Of a stretch of 30,375 nt of DNA, positions 1-27,015 are shown piece by piece. Within the stretch, counting starts at the first letter, position 1; every line of letters starts with the position of its first letter. A model generated the notes under the pieces. That model had not been told where the DNA came from, did not search any database, and was given only the letters and a program-made list of their open reading frames with translations. The position numbers were made by a program, and so were the translations under genes. Source of the stretch: Priapulus caudatus (Eukaryota > Priapulida > Priapulimorpha > Priapulimorphida > Priapulidae); contig NW_014578009.1 of assembly GCF_000485595.1 (NCBI RefSeq), positions 89,126-119,500 of the forward strand, read 5' to 3'.

Positions 1-4
1 TGTG

Positions 5-129
5 CTTTACGCTTGTGTGTGTTTGCGCGCGGGCGTGTTGTGTAAATAGCGTGTGCGGTACGCGTGGGTGTGCGTGCGTGCGTGCGTGCGTGCGTGTTGT
101 GTAAATAGCGTGTGCGGTATGCGTGGGTG

Positions 130-161
<32 letters not shown>

Positions 162-180
162 GTATGCGTGGGTGTGCGTC
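5..180. repeat. GCGT-rich microsatellite with 60-bp higher-order period
   Basis: Runs of (GCGT)n are embedded in a larger unit. The block containing GTTGTGTAAATAGCGTGTGC occurs near 35 and again near 95, giving a period of about 60 bp. The antisense reading gives an Arg/Thr/His-rich open frame that is only a repeat translation. Confidence 0.85.
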
Positions 181-258
181 TGCGAGATAAGCGGCGACGA
201 CCGGTGGCTGCAATCGCGGGACTATTTCTCCTTCACGTGTTTCGCATTGTTAATTTAA

Positions 259-465
259 AGGAGGCGTGTCGGCGTTACATCCCATAATGTTGTGTCGCCT
301 ACTGAGTAGATGGGTTCCCGGTAGTTTTTGATAGCAAGAGGAATGGTCGAGGCGCCAGTCTAACAGTGCAGCCTGCCGTGGGAGAGCGCGCGCAAGTGGA
401 AGTTTAGTGGCCCCGGGTATTTTTCCAGTGGTGGGTGGGAGTAAGGACACGTACGTACACCTCCT
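259..465. mobile_element. Possible TTAA-flanked MITE (piggyBac-like)
   Basis: A 207-bp segment is bounded by TTAA on both sides (255-258 and 466-469). Its ends are inverted: AGGAGGCGTG at the left and the complement of AGGAGGTGTA at the right. TTAA target duplication is the hallmark of piggyBac-type elements. The terminal repeat is only about 10 bp with one mismatch, so a chance match is possible. Confidence 0.35.
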
Positions 466-1888
466 TTAATAGGACGTTTCAATACAATGTGGTTGGTGTG
501 TAACTCTCCACCGCAGTTACAGAGTTTATAACGTTGTTGCTGTTGTCGTTGAGGTGTAGCCAACGCGGAGCTGTGTTTGTTTGATCACTGAATCGAACTT
601 GGGGAGAATTTCACTTTTAAATTAGATGTGTAATAAATATGACTGATATGTCACGAGTTGTCGATTATGCAAATAAAGAACGTATTTTATCAGGAAGGTT
701 GATTGCCGTGACGAAGCCTCGTTTCCGCTCACTCGCCCCATCCGTTTACGCAAGAAGACGCAGCAGCAGCGAAAAACACGACAATGACTCGTTTTCCTTT
801 TTAATAATTTTATTATTTATTGTCAATACACCTATATTACAAAATGTTCGAGCAGCCTGAGAGAGAGGCAGCCTACAGCGTTGTAACAGGGTTAGCCATG
901 ACGCGTGCACAAGGCGAAGTTTCCCCAGTTCCCAATCGCCCCTCAATGACCAAGTCTATCCCGATTCCCAATCGCCCCTCAATGAACCCCCCCTCCCCTC
1001 CCACCGTCATCACGGCGCGCGACAGGCTACTCGTCGAGAACTGATCGTGCGCGCACGCGCCTTCATTCTTTCTGCACACGGGTTTCACTCTAATACACAC
1101 ATATAATTATCACAGTTGATAAGATGCACGTTATCACTAAAGCAACCTTTAAACATCGGCTGCAGCGGCGGCAGCGTGTGTCAGATATCTCCTGCTCATC
1201 CTCGGCTAGATAGACGGGCGGCGAGCGGAGTCGCTCGGTCGCAACTGCTAAGCAATGTATAACAGCGACGGTGTCTGAACGTTTCCCTCGTCCATAAAGA
1301 ATCCCCCGTGATGTGGCGGCGGCGGCGCATGGTTGCATAGCACGCCGCGTCACCACTCAGACGGTCGGCAGGTAAAAGCACCACGTAGCAACGCTCACGA
1401 CGATAAAGCACGCGGCGGCGCCCCCTGGACCCGCGAATCACGCAGTGACCAGGGGTCAGGGGGAGGCGCGGCTAAACGTATTAATATTGGCCGACATGAG
1501 ACTCTGGATTATTCATCGTGTCGTTTACCACTCCGACCACCAGGTGGCCTCCCGTAGCTGCAACGACCACGCACTCACTACACACATACACAGTAGCACA
1601 TTGAACACCACTTTAGCTCTCCTATATATATATCTATATATAATATAGTTTCGTTGAATGACGTTTTGATTTCACAGTGAAATGACGTTACAGATTCTGC
1701 CTCGCGTACGCGACAGTGGGCACTGGCGCCCTCTGCAGGCACCGGCTTGTTAGCTTCGCGGTCAGACGCAGGAACACACGCCGACACGGGGAAGGGCGTG
1801 AATCCTCGCAGGTGCGCGTGTGAGCGAACAACGAACACGTAGGCACTGGTAAATTCTATTGCTTTCGTATATATGAACACGAGCTGCG

Positions 1889-1981
1889 ATGGCAGATACG
1901 GCCGCTGAAACGATACCTGACGAAACGGAACAGAACGATGCTACGGACACTTGCCTCTCAGTGTACTTGCACAAAAAATAA
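1889..1981 (+). CDS. Weak candidate small ORF or first exon (30 codons)
   Basis: An ATG in good context (GCGATGG) opens a 30-codon acidic frame beginning MADTAAETIP and ending at TAA 1979-1981. The composition is rich in Asp, Glu, Thr and Ala, as in many animal protein N-termini. A CA|GTGTAC just before the end could act as a donor. I found no matching downstream exon and recognise no family, so this is a guess from start context and composition only. Confidence 0.12.
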   Translation: MADTAAETIPDETEQNDATDTCLSVYLHKK

Positions 1982-2086
1982 TTATTCATCATATTTCACA
2001 GTTATCAACCCACAGTCACAGTCTCAGTCGCTTCCGCCCACGCTCGCAAATCATAGAGAAATGTGTCGCCTTCCAGAATAAGCATA

Positions 2087-2087
2087 T

Positions 2088-2118
<31 letters not shown>

Positions 2119-2119
2119 C
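2087..2119. repeat. (GCAC)n microsatellite
   Basis: About eight uninterrupted GCAC units, followed by a short AT dinucleotide run. Confidence 0.85.
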
Positions 2120-2333
2120 AGACATATATATACATGTCAAATAATGTCATGTGAGACTTGAGCACGCTGGCATTGCTGCTCTCACTAATCAAATTTAGTC
2201 AGTAATCTCAAATAAACACGTATTGAAAAGTTTTGTGTAATGAGAAAATTCTCAACCCTGATTCATAAGGTTCCAAGGTTCTAAACCCAGGCCATCTTAG
2301 ATGATTGACTGGAATGACTCGATCCCACTTTCC

Positions 2334-2412
2334 TACTCTATCCCTCACTTCCCATCCCACCCTTTCCCCCTCTCTCTCTCTCTCTTCCACCCCTCCCCCT
2401 CTCTCACCTCCA
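2334..2412 (+). repeat. Long polypyrimidine tract
   Basis: Nearly 80 bases are almost pure C/T, including (CT)n in the middle, and end at CTCCAG. The sequence would form a strong 3' splice-site tract or a purine/pyrimidine triplex-prone region. No exon follows that I can recognise. Confidence 0.7.
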
Positions 2413-3025
2413 GTTATCTCACTCGTTGCACATGCACATAACGTACATGACCAACATTCAACATGGGTCCAATCCCCGCTCTGCACCAGTTGTCTTGCTT
2501 TCGAGTCTCCACCTTACCGAAACAATCGCTGAAAGTCTGGGAATTCACAAACGAGGATAATTTTGCCCAAACCACGTCTGTGCGATGGCAGCGATCGCAG
2601 CGAATCAAACATCTCGGTCGCTCGTACGGCGTCTGTGTTTGCGTCAAACCTGCGGCCAGGCAGCAGCAGCAGTCGGGGAAACCTTATCACAGATGCATGG
2701 AATGTCGGAAACTGGTTTAGAAGCCCTGCCCCGATATTAAAAAAATTACATGTCCAATTGGCAATTACAGGCGCGCGCGTGCACACACACGCCTGCATGT
2801 ACATAACGACCCACTGAGTAATCGCTAACTCCAGTAGAAGCTCTACATCGCACGGACTACACCGGTGACACAATATCTGCCAACAATCACAACCCCCACC
2901 CCCGCGTCGGCCCACATACGCGCAGGCGTCACCCACTGTATGTGGAAAGGAAATTAGTTTTTTTTTAAATAGAGAACGGATCTCAACGCGTAACTTAAGA
3001 GGCACCAGCATCAGGTAATCGGCCG

Positions 3026-3066
3026 CTCACTCACTCACTCACTCACTCACTCACTCACTCACTCAC
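3026..3066. repeat. (CTCA)n microsatellite
   Basis: About ten perfect tetranucleotide units, followed by CA-rich imperfect repeats up to about 3190. Confidence 0.9.
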
Positions 3067-3339
3067 GCCCCACGCGTATGCACACACCCACCACACGCAA
3101 GCACGCACACTCAACACGCGGACACACGTACACACACACGCACACGCACACACTCATGGATGCACGCTCACTACGCACGCCCACCACGTACGCACGCACA
3201 GCTTTCGAAACCCCACAGCTCTCTATCCTTCTCCTACGGGCTCTCGGTCCATATATTCGATAATACTTTTTTTAAACAGGCAACAAAATATAAATAGGTA
3301 TTCGCTGATATAATATATATATATATCGCATTTCGTTCC

Positions 3340-5046
3340 TCATTCGTCTATATTTACATAAGGCAGCACGTGAACGAATTCACCAGCGTGCGAGGGATGA
3401 GAAAAACACAAATTCCAGTCCTTCCACGCCCCCTGGTGGTCGTACCAACCATTCACGCCCTCCCACTGCTCGTTGCATATCCTATCGACCTCCTCCTCTG
3501 TCACTGGCTTCCTCTCTACCTCCTCCGCCTCCTCTCCTTCCTCCTCCTCCTGCTGCTGCTCCTCCTCCTCCCCTGCGACCTCCCTCAGGGGTGAGAGCTG
3601 GCCGTATATCGCGCGTAGCTCCTCCTCTATCGTTACGCGTTCCCGACCCGGGAGCGGCTCCGATTTGGCAACTGGTGACTTAGGGTAGGTGGCGCTAGCA
3701 TCGTTCGATCGGTCGGGATCGTGGTCGAGCACCCAGTCGGGTAGCGGTGGCCCCGCCTGCCCGCCGCCGCCGCCACCAGGGCGCGCCTCCCGCCCCTCGA
3801 GCTTAGAGTAGATGAAGGAGAGGTCGACGCCAGACGCGACCTTGGATAGAGGTCGCAGCGTGGGGGAGTCGGGTCGCGTGGGCGGCTCGCTCGCGCTGCC
3901 GAACGCCGACGCGGGCGGAGGCCGCGACGTCTCCAGGAACTTGGCGACCATCTCCGTCTTGACCTTGGAGAGGTCGGTGTCGGAGGCGGCGGGCAGCAGC
4001 GGCGACGACGCTGCGGCGGCGGCGGCTTTCCGTCGCGTGTACTTACGTTTGCGCATCGAGTCCGGGATGACGGACGCGCGTCTGCTTTGCTCCTCGTCGT
4101 GCGTGAGGTCGCGGATTCTGCGCGCCGCGATCGCGTCCATCGTCGGAGAGTTCATCATGGACGCCGCCGGCGTGTTGTGAGCCTTCAGCCCCGCTATCAG
4201 CTCCGCCGTAGTCTTCACCTTCGCCAGCTTCACCCCGCCGCCGCCGCGGGACGGGGTCGCCACCTCTGACGTCGCCGCGTCCGAGCGCGTGCGCCCGGGG
4301 TCCGGCGGAGAGTCGTCGCGACATTCCTGAGGTGCAGCGAGATAGCGTGCGTCCGCGCCCAGCAGCGTCCCCGGCAGCAGGCCGTTAGGGGGCGCCACCG
4401 CCGTCTCGACGCCGCGCTTGCTGACGCTGTTCGCGTGCAGCTTGGTCGGCGGCGGCGACGCGTCTGTGTCGCTACGTCTACGCTTCCTGTTCGCCGTGTT
4501 CGTTTCGCTGAGATCTTTACCGCAGCCGCCGCCGCCGCCGCCGTGACCAGAGGATGGCTGCTGCTGCTGCTGCGGGGTGGGCGCGGCGGCGCGTCCGCTC
4601 GCGGGCGGAGTCCTGGAGCGAGCGCAGGGGCTGGACGCGCGACTACCCGCGCTCCCACCGGGACTGACTCTGCCGCCGTGAAGGCCGGGACTCGAAACTC
4701 TGGAATTCGTTGCGCCAGCGCCGACCAATGTCTCGCTAGAAACAGGACCAACTAGTCTTCCACTTGATACAGCAGTACTTGGAGTTTGGAGACCAGAAAG
4801 GTCTGCGTTAGATTCCTGTGTGCTCAGTGACGCGAGACTAGCGGATCGGCTCATAGAGGGCGTGCCGGGCTGACTCGATCTCTTCGCAGGTAACGTAGTT
4901 CCCGCTCTCTCACCGTTGACGCCCGCGGTGTGCTGCGGCAGCGCCAGCTTCTGCCATGTCTTAACCAGCTTCTTTGCTCGCTTAGCCAGTGAGTCATTGC
5001 TAGTTTTCTTTCGCACCTCGTTGACATACTTTCCGAGCCTCGTTTG
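3340..5046 (-). CDS. MED26: MED26 coding exon 3 (residue 47 to stop)
   Basis: The acceptor TTTTTCAG|CAAACG is at 5048-5047. The apparent open frame upstream of it to 5106 is intron. The exon holds the rest of the TFIIS-N domain, all of the disordered linker and the conserved C-terminus, with stop TGA at 3342-3340. The GC content is much higher than in the surrounding introns. Large mirror frames on the plus strand here are shadows of this exon. Confidence 0.95.
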   Translation of the reverse strand, partial: QTRLGKYVNEVRKKTSNDSLAKRAKKLVKTWQKLALPQHTAGVNGERAGTTLPAKRSSQPGTPSMSRSASLASLSTQESNADLSGLQTPSTAVSSGRLVGPVSSETLVGAGATNSRVSSPGLHGGRVSPGGSAGSRASSPCARSRTPPASGRAAAPTPQQQQQPSSGHGGGGGGCGKDLSETNTANRKRRRSDTDASPPPTKLHANSVSKRGVETAVAPPNGLLPGTLLGADARYLAAPQECRDDSPPDPGRTRSDAATSEVATPSRGGGGVKLAKVKTTAELIAGLKAHNTPAASMMNSPTMDAIAARRIRDLTHDEEQSRRASVIPDSMRKRKYTRRKAAAAAASSPLLPAASDTDLSKVKTEMVAKFLETSRPPPASAFGSASEPPTRPDSPTLRPLSKVASGVDLSFIYSKLEGREARPGGGGGGQAGPPLPDWVLDHDPDRSNDASATYPKSPVAKSEPLPGRERVTIEEELRAIYGQLSPLREVAGEEEEQQQEEEEGEEAEEVERKPVTEEEVDRICNEQWEGVNGWYDHQGAWKDWNLCFSHPSHAGEFVHVLPYVNIDE

Positions 5047-7358
5047 CTGAAAAATGACGACACCAACACACGAGTTAATGCCAGGTTTTAAAAAAAACGC
5101 TCGCAAAAAATACGTTAATCTGTTACTATTTACAGCTTATAATACCTTGCTCTGCTACAATTTAAACCCACGATTGCTTGTATTCAATCTTCTGTGCATG
5201 ATCAGTGCAGTGCAAAATTGGCTATAATTTAATATCATATCAATTTTAGATTGAACGGTGATGAGTCATGGGTGTGTTGTGTATTGCCACAGACAACTGT
5301 CCGGTAAATACTGCTGACCAAACCAGAACTGTGTGAGCTTGTACAACCTATGCAGTTACAAATGGTATAAAGCTGCAATCTGCGATCATTACCTCCAAGT
5401 CTTCGCGTGTGATAGAGGCCTTCTCGAGCTGAGAAATGACAGCAAGCACTCCTGGCATATCAACAACCTGTCGAGACAATAACAAATACACGTGAGAAAA
5501 CACAAAATATACTGTACCGTCTTTAAATTAATAAATAAATAATAAATAATAATAACAAATACATGTGAAAAAATCCCATTACCATGTGCTTACAATCCTT
5601 ACATTCAAATGTGATATGATGCGAGACGGTGCAACACAGTTTAAACGTGTCAGGGTTTATGTTAACTGATGAAGGCAAGTTGCAATCAGCTTCAATCAAA
5701 TGTGTGGAAAAATAACTGACTGCTCTACATGCTTCTTCATAACGTATAGAAATTTTACATGTACAGTCCGACCTCCTTTATCCGGCCATCCGTTATCCGG
5801 AAATCTCTATTAACCGGCCACGATCTCGCAGTGTATGTTCTCTGTTTTTCATCCATTTCCACCTAAAAAACCGTACGTGTGTTTGCGTGTGTTCGCGTGC
5901 ACGTGTGTTGTCCGCTCGTGTCCGCTATGCCTCCGGTAAAATTTCTGTTCTATTTCATTTTATTTCCATTTCATATAAACCATAAAACACGACAGTTTGT
6001 TACAAATAATCATAGCAACGAGTAAATACATTATCACATGCATAAACCCTACTGAACTGCATAGCAATGCTGTGTTTGAGCATAACTCTCATATCCGGCC
6101 AAATCCCATATCCGGATGGGTCCCGACGTGGCCGGATAAAGGAGGTCGGACTGTATATGCATTATTATGATGACAGTGTATTCCTAATTCTGATTGCAAA
6201 TTTTGGTTGTCTATTTTTAAACCTTTTAGAGTTGACAATGACTTTATTTTTAACCCCAAATACATTCTAAATTACCATTATAGGAATTACATGGGATAAA
6301 AAGCAAATATTAATCAATACAACAGGAAATGTTTACATTCTTGTTTTCAATCAGTCAATTTGGATGCTTTTTCGAAAGAAATGGGATTAGATTGAATATC
6401 ATTGATAACAGCGATGTGCAAATTGAAGCTGGCCAATTTCTTATTAAGAATGGAATAGATTTTTCTATTTGAATAAGTTTTAAATATTTTAATAATCCTC
6501 AAAGCTACTAGTACTACCTTTGAAAAGATGTACGGTACTTCACTACTTGGTGCAGTGCCACACAGGGTTACTATACGTGTATAAAATATACATTAGTAAG
6601 GTGTTTGCGTGTCTGTGTTTAGGTATTACAATACAGGGCTTAGGGGCTGTTAGTGTGTTACGTGTTGGGTAAAAAAAAATTTTTTATACAGAGTCTGTCA
6701 TGACGTTTGAGATCAAATAAATAGAAAGCATGAAAACCAATTCACTGTTGTCGTGTTGATACATAACAGGTATTTTCCATGCTACAGAATCCACGGCCGA
6801 GATTACGCGAGCATATCAACGACGATAAACTATTAAAACCGCGAAGAGTCGGTTTCGCTAGCTTACTGTATCGGCTGCGCTGCCTTCATGCCACCGTCTG
6901 ATACAATGGGACACATCAGTCGACATTCTCTAGCAGCCAGAATATACCCGGCATGCAACGCGAATGCGGCATTCATTTTGGCGTACCGCCTCGCTTTCGC
7001 ACTCGGCTGGGAGACGACATGCGAGGAGATCATGCTGACACATATTTTCAGCTACCGATATTCTGCTTAACTATGAAGTGAAACTAGGAAATTTTGGTAC
7101 TAAAAGGAAAGGCGCATCTCCAGCTTCAGGTTTATGTGAAATACTGTGAGGTAATCGACAACATATCCGAGAAAACTGCGCAGCAAGTGTGCGAGAAAAT
7201 GAGAACAAAAGTTCACCGAGCAACAATTTATCCTTTCATCTGACACCGGCAGCTATTTGGCATTTCTTATACAAATACCTACGAATATTTCTTACATTGT
7301 GATCCCGATCGATTGCCTTCAGTAGCCTCTCCTTAATTTCACTGGCAACGTACTGCAT
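3340..7358 (-). CDS. MED26: Mediator complex subunit 26 (MED26/CRSP70 family), three coding exons
   Basis: MED26 is a metazoan Mediator subunit linking Pol II Mediator to TFIID and elongation factors in the nucleus. Coding join on the minus strand: 7358-7296, 5467-5393, 5046-3340, all phase 0 with GT-AG introns, about 614 residues (human is 600). Residues 1-84 form the TFIIS-N/LW-type domain; the junctions read KAIDRDHN|VVDMPGVLAVISQ and REDLE|QTRLGKYVNEVRKK, which align without gaps to the vertebrate domain. A long disordered middle (Ser/Pro/Gly/Ala rich, a five-Gln run, an NRKRRRSD basic patch, a KRKYTRRK patch) is followed by an acidic Glu/Gln run. The conserved C-terminal Mediator-binding segment reads VNGWYDHQGAWKDWNLC and ends VLPYVNIDE. 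The start ATG at 7358 is chosen because the TFIIS-N helix begins right after it. It is head-to-head with HDAC3. Confidence 0.95.
5047..5392 (-). other. MED26: MED26 intron 2
   Basis: A 346-bp AT-rich intron with a GTAATG donor and TTTTTCAG acceptor read on the minus strand. I see no other element in it. Confidence 0.85.
5393..5467 (-). CDS. MED26: MED26 coding exon 2 (residues 22-46)
   Basis: A 75-nt exon between acceptor CGACAG|GTTG and donor TTGGAG|GTAATG. It encodes the VLAVISQLEKASITREDLE part of the TFIIS-N domain and is too short to stand out as an open frame. The family alignment fixes both borders. Confidence 0.93.
5468..7295 (-). other. MED26: MED26 intron 1
   Basis: A 1.83-kb intron. 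It contains an AAT-rich simple repeat near 5528-5560 and the pogo-like MITE at 5764-6153. The rest is AT-rich sequence in which I recognise no gene. A slightly GC-richer patch at 6780-7070 has no recognisable coding similarity. Confidence 0.85.
5764..6153. mobile_element. Pogo/Tigger-like MITE with TA target duplication
   Basis: The 390-bp element is flanked by TA (5762-5763 and 6154-6155). It has perfect 25-bp terminal inverted repeats at 5764-5788 and 6129-6153, beginning CAGTCCGACCTCCTTTATCC. Further subterminal TATCCGG and AACCGG motifs occur inside. CAGT ends, a TA duplication and TATCCGG motifs are typical of pogo-type Tc1/mariner non-autonomous copies. No transposase frame is present. 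It sits in MED26 intron 1. Confidence 0.88.
7296..7358 (-). CDS. MED26: MED26 coding exon 1 (residues 1-21)
   Basis: Encodes MQYVASEIKERLLKAIDRD and two more residues, ending at AAT|GTAAGA. It matches the first helix of the MED26 TFIIS-N domain (vertebrate form IRDRLLQAID). The frame stays open further upstream with another ATG near 7434, so a longer N-terminus is formally possible but unlike the family. Confidence 0.9.
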
Positions 7359-7585
7359 GGGGTCGTGAGACGGCCTAAAAGTGGCAGACTTCGTCCAGCC
7401 AATTCGCTGTACATCCACCAGGATGGCGGACATGTAGGCATTGGGTAGCGGATTCCCAATGCCTTTTGGGATACATGTTACCGATTGTTGACGATAGGAG
7501 TGACGCTGCTGTTGTTCGGATATTGTCGGAAATCGTTTTAACCAATTGAAAAACAGCGTTATATTTTGTGCGTTCCGAAAGTAAG
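7359..7585. promoter_or_regulatory. Bidirectional MED26-HDAC3 promoter with CCAAT boxes
   Basis: Only 227 bp separate the two divergent start codons, so 5' UTRs and both promoters must share this space or overlap. CCAAT pentamers lie at 7399-7403, 7456-7460 and 7542-7546, with an inverted one (ATTGG) at 7440-7444. There is no convincing TATA box. Multiple CCAAT (NF-Y-type) sites without TATA are usual in animal bidirectional promoters. Transcription start positions cannot be read from the sequence. Confidence 0.7.
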
Positions 7586-24415
<16,830 letters not shown>

Positions 24416-25330
24416 TCCCAGCAGCCGACGTGTGCGGACACTCACGTTCATTAAGACTCTAGTGTGGGTAGGCGTGAGTCGCACGGTCGTGTCAACTGAA
24501 AGCCTACCAAGTAAAGCAATAGAGTTTAGTCGCTTTGTAAATATGTCTTCAACCATTTGGATGTGCTCGGTGGTTTCTGGATATCAGCGTACCAAACTTT
24601 CTTAGCAACGATCTCATCTAAAAAAGAGAGCAGTGCATAGGTTGGTTTCTACAGATTTATAAAATGCAAATGGGAAATTTATTTATCACACTTGAAGCTG
24701 AACGTTTACGGGTGCTTGTTGTGACCTTTTCACTTGATAGCTTGGCCGGTCGGCGTATCAGCATCGATGATGCGTTACACTCTCATGAAAATTGCAGCGT
24801 ATGTGTCATCCTGGAAATACGCCGGTTAGTTTACTCTCAGTCTACTTCGTCTTTTATCCACATGCGCTATTTTCACTTCTTAGTAGCGTACTGGTGACCT
24901 ATAACTTGATAATTTGCATTTATTGTGAATAATATTATTTTTGTACATAGTATACAGTGATAGATATATTGGTATATAAGTGACATTGAAGATTAATGTT
25001 ACATATATCATATTATGTGTAATATAGAATATTACGTGAAAATGTTATTTCATCTGTGCCTGTATTGAATGTTGCCCATAAAACCTATGTGAATACTAAC
25101 AGAAATACAAATAATAATACTATCATTCTCCCGCCTCCGTGTGTGTATATATATAATGATTTAAAGCAAATTCTTTTTTTCTATAAATATTGATGTACAG
25201 CCAAGTCATTTTATTCAATACAATTATATAACATTTCTTTATATAATACGGCCTATCCGACATTTCCATGTTTTGATATGATTATTGTATATGTATTCCA
25301 TGGTTAAAAATAAAAACAATTGTAATGCGT
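24416..25330 (+). other. HDAC3: HDAC3 3' UTR and flank
   Basis: AT-rich sequence after the stop with no other gene. Short open frames at 24198-24605 and 24664-24897 are exon 12 shadow and chance frames. Confidence 0.55.
25309..25314 (+). terminator. HDAC3: Candidate HDAC3 polyadenylation signal
   Basis: AATAAA about 0.9 kb after the stop codon, in AT-rich sequence. Another AATAAA lies near 25401. The sequence alone does not say which is used. Confidence 0.4.
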
Positions 25331-25410
25331 GATGCAATATATTGATTTGGTAAATTTTATTTGGAAGTTTTTTGTACAAACTTGTTTTCTCATATTAATT
25401 AATAAAAATG

Positions 25411-25925
25411 TTACTGTATAAGATTGGTAAAGGTTTGGCCGTGAAATTCCCATCCTACACTTCTATGTATGTATTTCAATAATGTAGCAGCGACTTTGAT
25501 CAAATATGACATTCTTCCGCCATCTATTGGAAGAAATAATTCATATGCGCACATTGTATCATGTATGTTGTGTGTAACCGTAAAATGCATTACTAAAGGC
25601 AATATAATACTCTAAAACGTATTTAACGTAGAGTGGAATTAATATAATTACCGAACAAAATTTACTGTAGAATATTGGTAAAGGTGTGGGGGCCGCGTGA
25701 GAATGTCCCTTCTACACTTCGATGTATGTATTTCAATAATGTAGCAGCGACTTTGATCAAATATGACATCCTCGCGCCATCTATCGGTAGAAATAATTTC
25801 TATGCGCACATTGTGTGCATTACGCGTCCATGTAAAATGTGCGCAACCGTAAAAATGCACAAATAAACGTATTATAAAACACCAGCAACGTATTTAACGT
25901 AGGATAGATTAATATACATATTGTA
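25411..25925 (+). repeat. Two tandem ~250-bp repeat units, plus orientation
   Basis: Unit 1 (25411-25661) and unit 2 (25662 to about 25925) share TTACTGTA, ATTGGTAAAGGT, CTACACTTC.ATGTATGTATT, GTAGCAGCGACTTTGATCAA, CGCCATCTAT and GTATTTAACGTAG. The family also occurs inverted at 26011-26321. No coding capacity is evident. It could be a MITE or SINE-like family; the true ends are not resolved. Confidence 0.85.
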
Positions 25926-26010
25926 TTAATAAATGATGTACGAGAGCAGATAAATCAATTGATTGATCTATATCAGTTGATATTATCCGTCGATTTATAT
26001 GCTCTTGTTG

Positions 26011-26321
26011 AAATACATACATCGAAGTGTAGGATGCGAATTTCACGGCAAAACCTTTACCAATATTATCCAGTAAATGTTGTTCTTTATAGGTATTGTA
26101 ATTAATTCCACTCTACGTTAAATACGTTTTAGAGTATTATAATACCTTTATTAATGCATTTTACGGTTACACACAACATACAATATGCGCATATGAATTA
26201 TTTCTCCCGATAGATGGCGCGAAGATGTCATATTTGATCAAAGTCGCTGCTACATCACTGAAATACATACATCGAAGTGTAGGATGGGAATTTCACGGCC
26301 AAACCTTTACCAATGCAGTAA
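26011..26321 (-). repeat. Inverted copies of the ~250-bp repeat
   Basis: A partial unit (26011-26076) and a full unit (26077-26321) lie in reverse orientation to 25411-25925. Together they form a long inverted repeat with arms of about 250 bp around a spacer near 25926-26010. A transcript through it would fold into long dsRNA. Confidence 0.83.
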
Positions 26322-26854
26322 ATGTTGTTCTGTATAGGGACTGTAATTATATTAATTCCATTCTTCCACTTTGATTTATATGCTCTGGATATACTTAGCG
26401 ATAAAGTTTTGCAAAGCTTTGCTTTGGTAGTGGCATTCCCATAATCCACCTCGACATAAAACAAATGGCGCGTGGAAATGGCGCGTGTTTTCAACTGTTC
26501 ATAATGTTTTCAACTTCGTAACCTCGTAAATGCTAATTGTCTTTATAGTCCTAGAGACTATATCGAAGACGGAAAGAGACAAAATTGATCAAACAGACAG
26601 AACAACACTGCGGATCGCAGTAGAAAAAAACCCAAGTTTGCATCTAACGAAAGAGGAAGGCCGAAGGAAGAGAATTATTCTATTCATCACAGAGATTCAT
26701 CGTTGTTTTTTAAGAAAATGGTAAGTATTGGCTTGATAAAATTTAATAAGTGACATACTTTATGATAAGCTAATGCAAATGTTATTATTTGTTAAGTAAA
26801 TCATTTGGAATAATTAATTTAAGCGGGGAACTCCCACGAGGATTCGCCAAGCCT

Positions 26855-26925
26855 AGACCGAATAATTCTGTCCCATATAATCTTTTTTTATATTTTTTGT
26901 TATATGGGACAGAATTATTCGGTCT
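26855..26925. repeat. Perfect 26-bp inverted repeat (hairpin) flanked by a 14-bp direct repeat
   Basis: Arms 26855-26880 and 26900-26925 are perfectly complementary (AGACCGAATAATTCTGTCCC and onward) around a 19-nt T-rich loop. CGCCAAGCCTAGAC occurs at 26845-26858 and 26927-26940, overlapping the left arm by four bases. Confidence 0.9.
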
Positions 26926-27015
26926 ACGCCAAGCCTAGACTAAAGTAAAGTAAAGTAATGGAGTAATGAGTAATGTCATGAAACACCAGTGAGTGAGGCT
27001 CATACTCATACTCAT

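Larger units (their letters stand above)
1..3339. other. Gene-poor, simple-repeat-rich region downstream of MED26
   Basis: No exon of a recognisable family was found on either strand. The stretch holds several microsatellites, a possible TTAA-flanked MITE, a long pyrimidine tract and short unsupported open frames, the longest being about 165 codons on the minus strand at 2514-3011. That frame has no family resemblance I know and uneven composition. The MED26 3' UTR must extend into this region from 3339 downward. I saw no convincing minus-strand AATAAA close to the stop; the first clear one is near 816-821, which is too far away to assign. Confidence 0.6.

Noticed and set aside
2514-3011. 165-codon minus-strand frame as a gene
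   Set aside because: No family similarity, simple-repeat translation in the middle, and no splice or start support.
3371-4755. Long plus-strand and alternate-frame open frames across the MED26 locus
   Set aside because: They are shadows of the GC-rich MED26 exon 3; none resembles a known protein.
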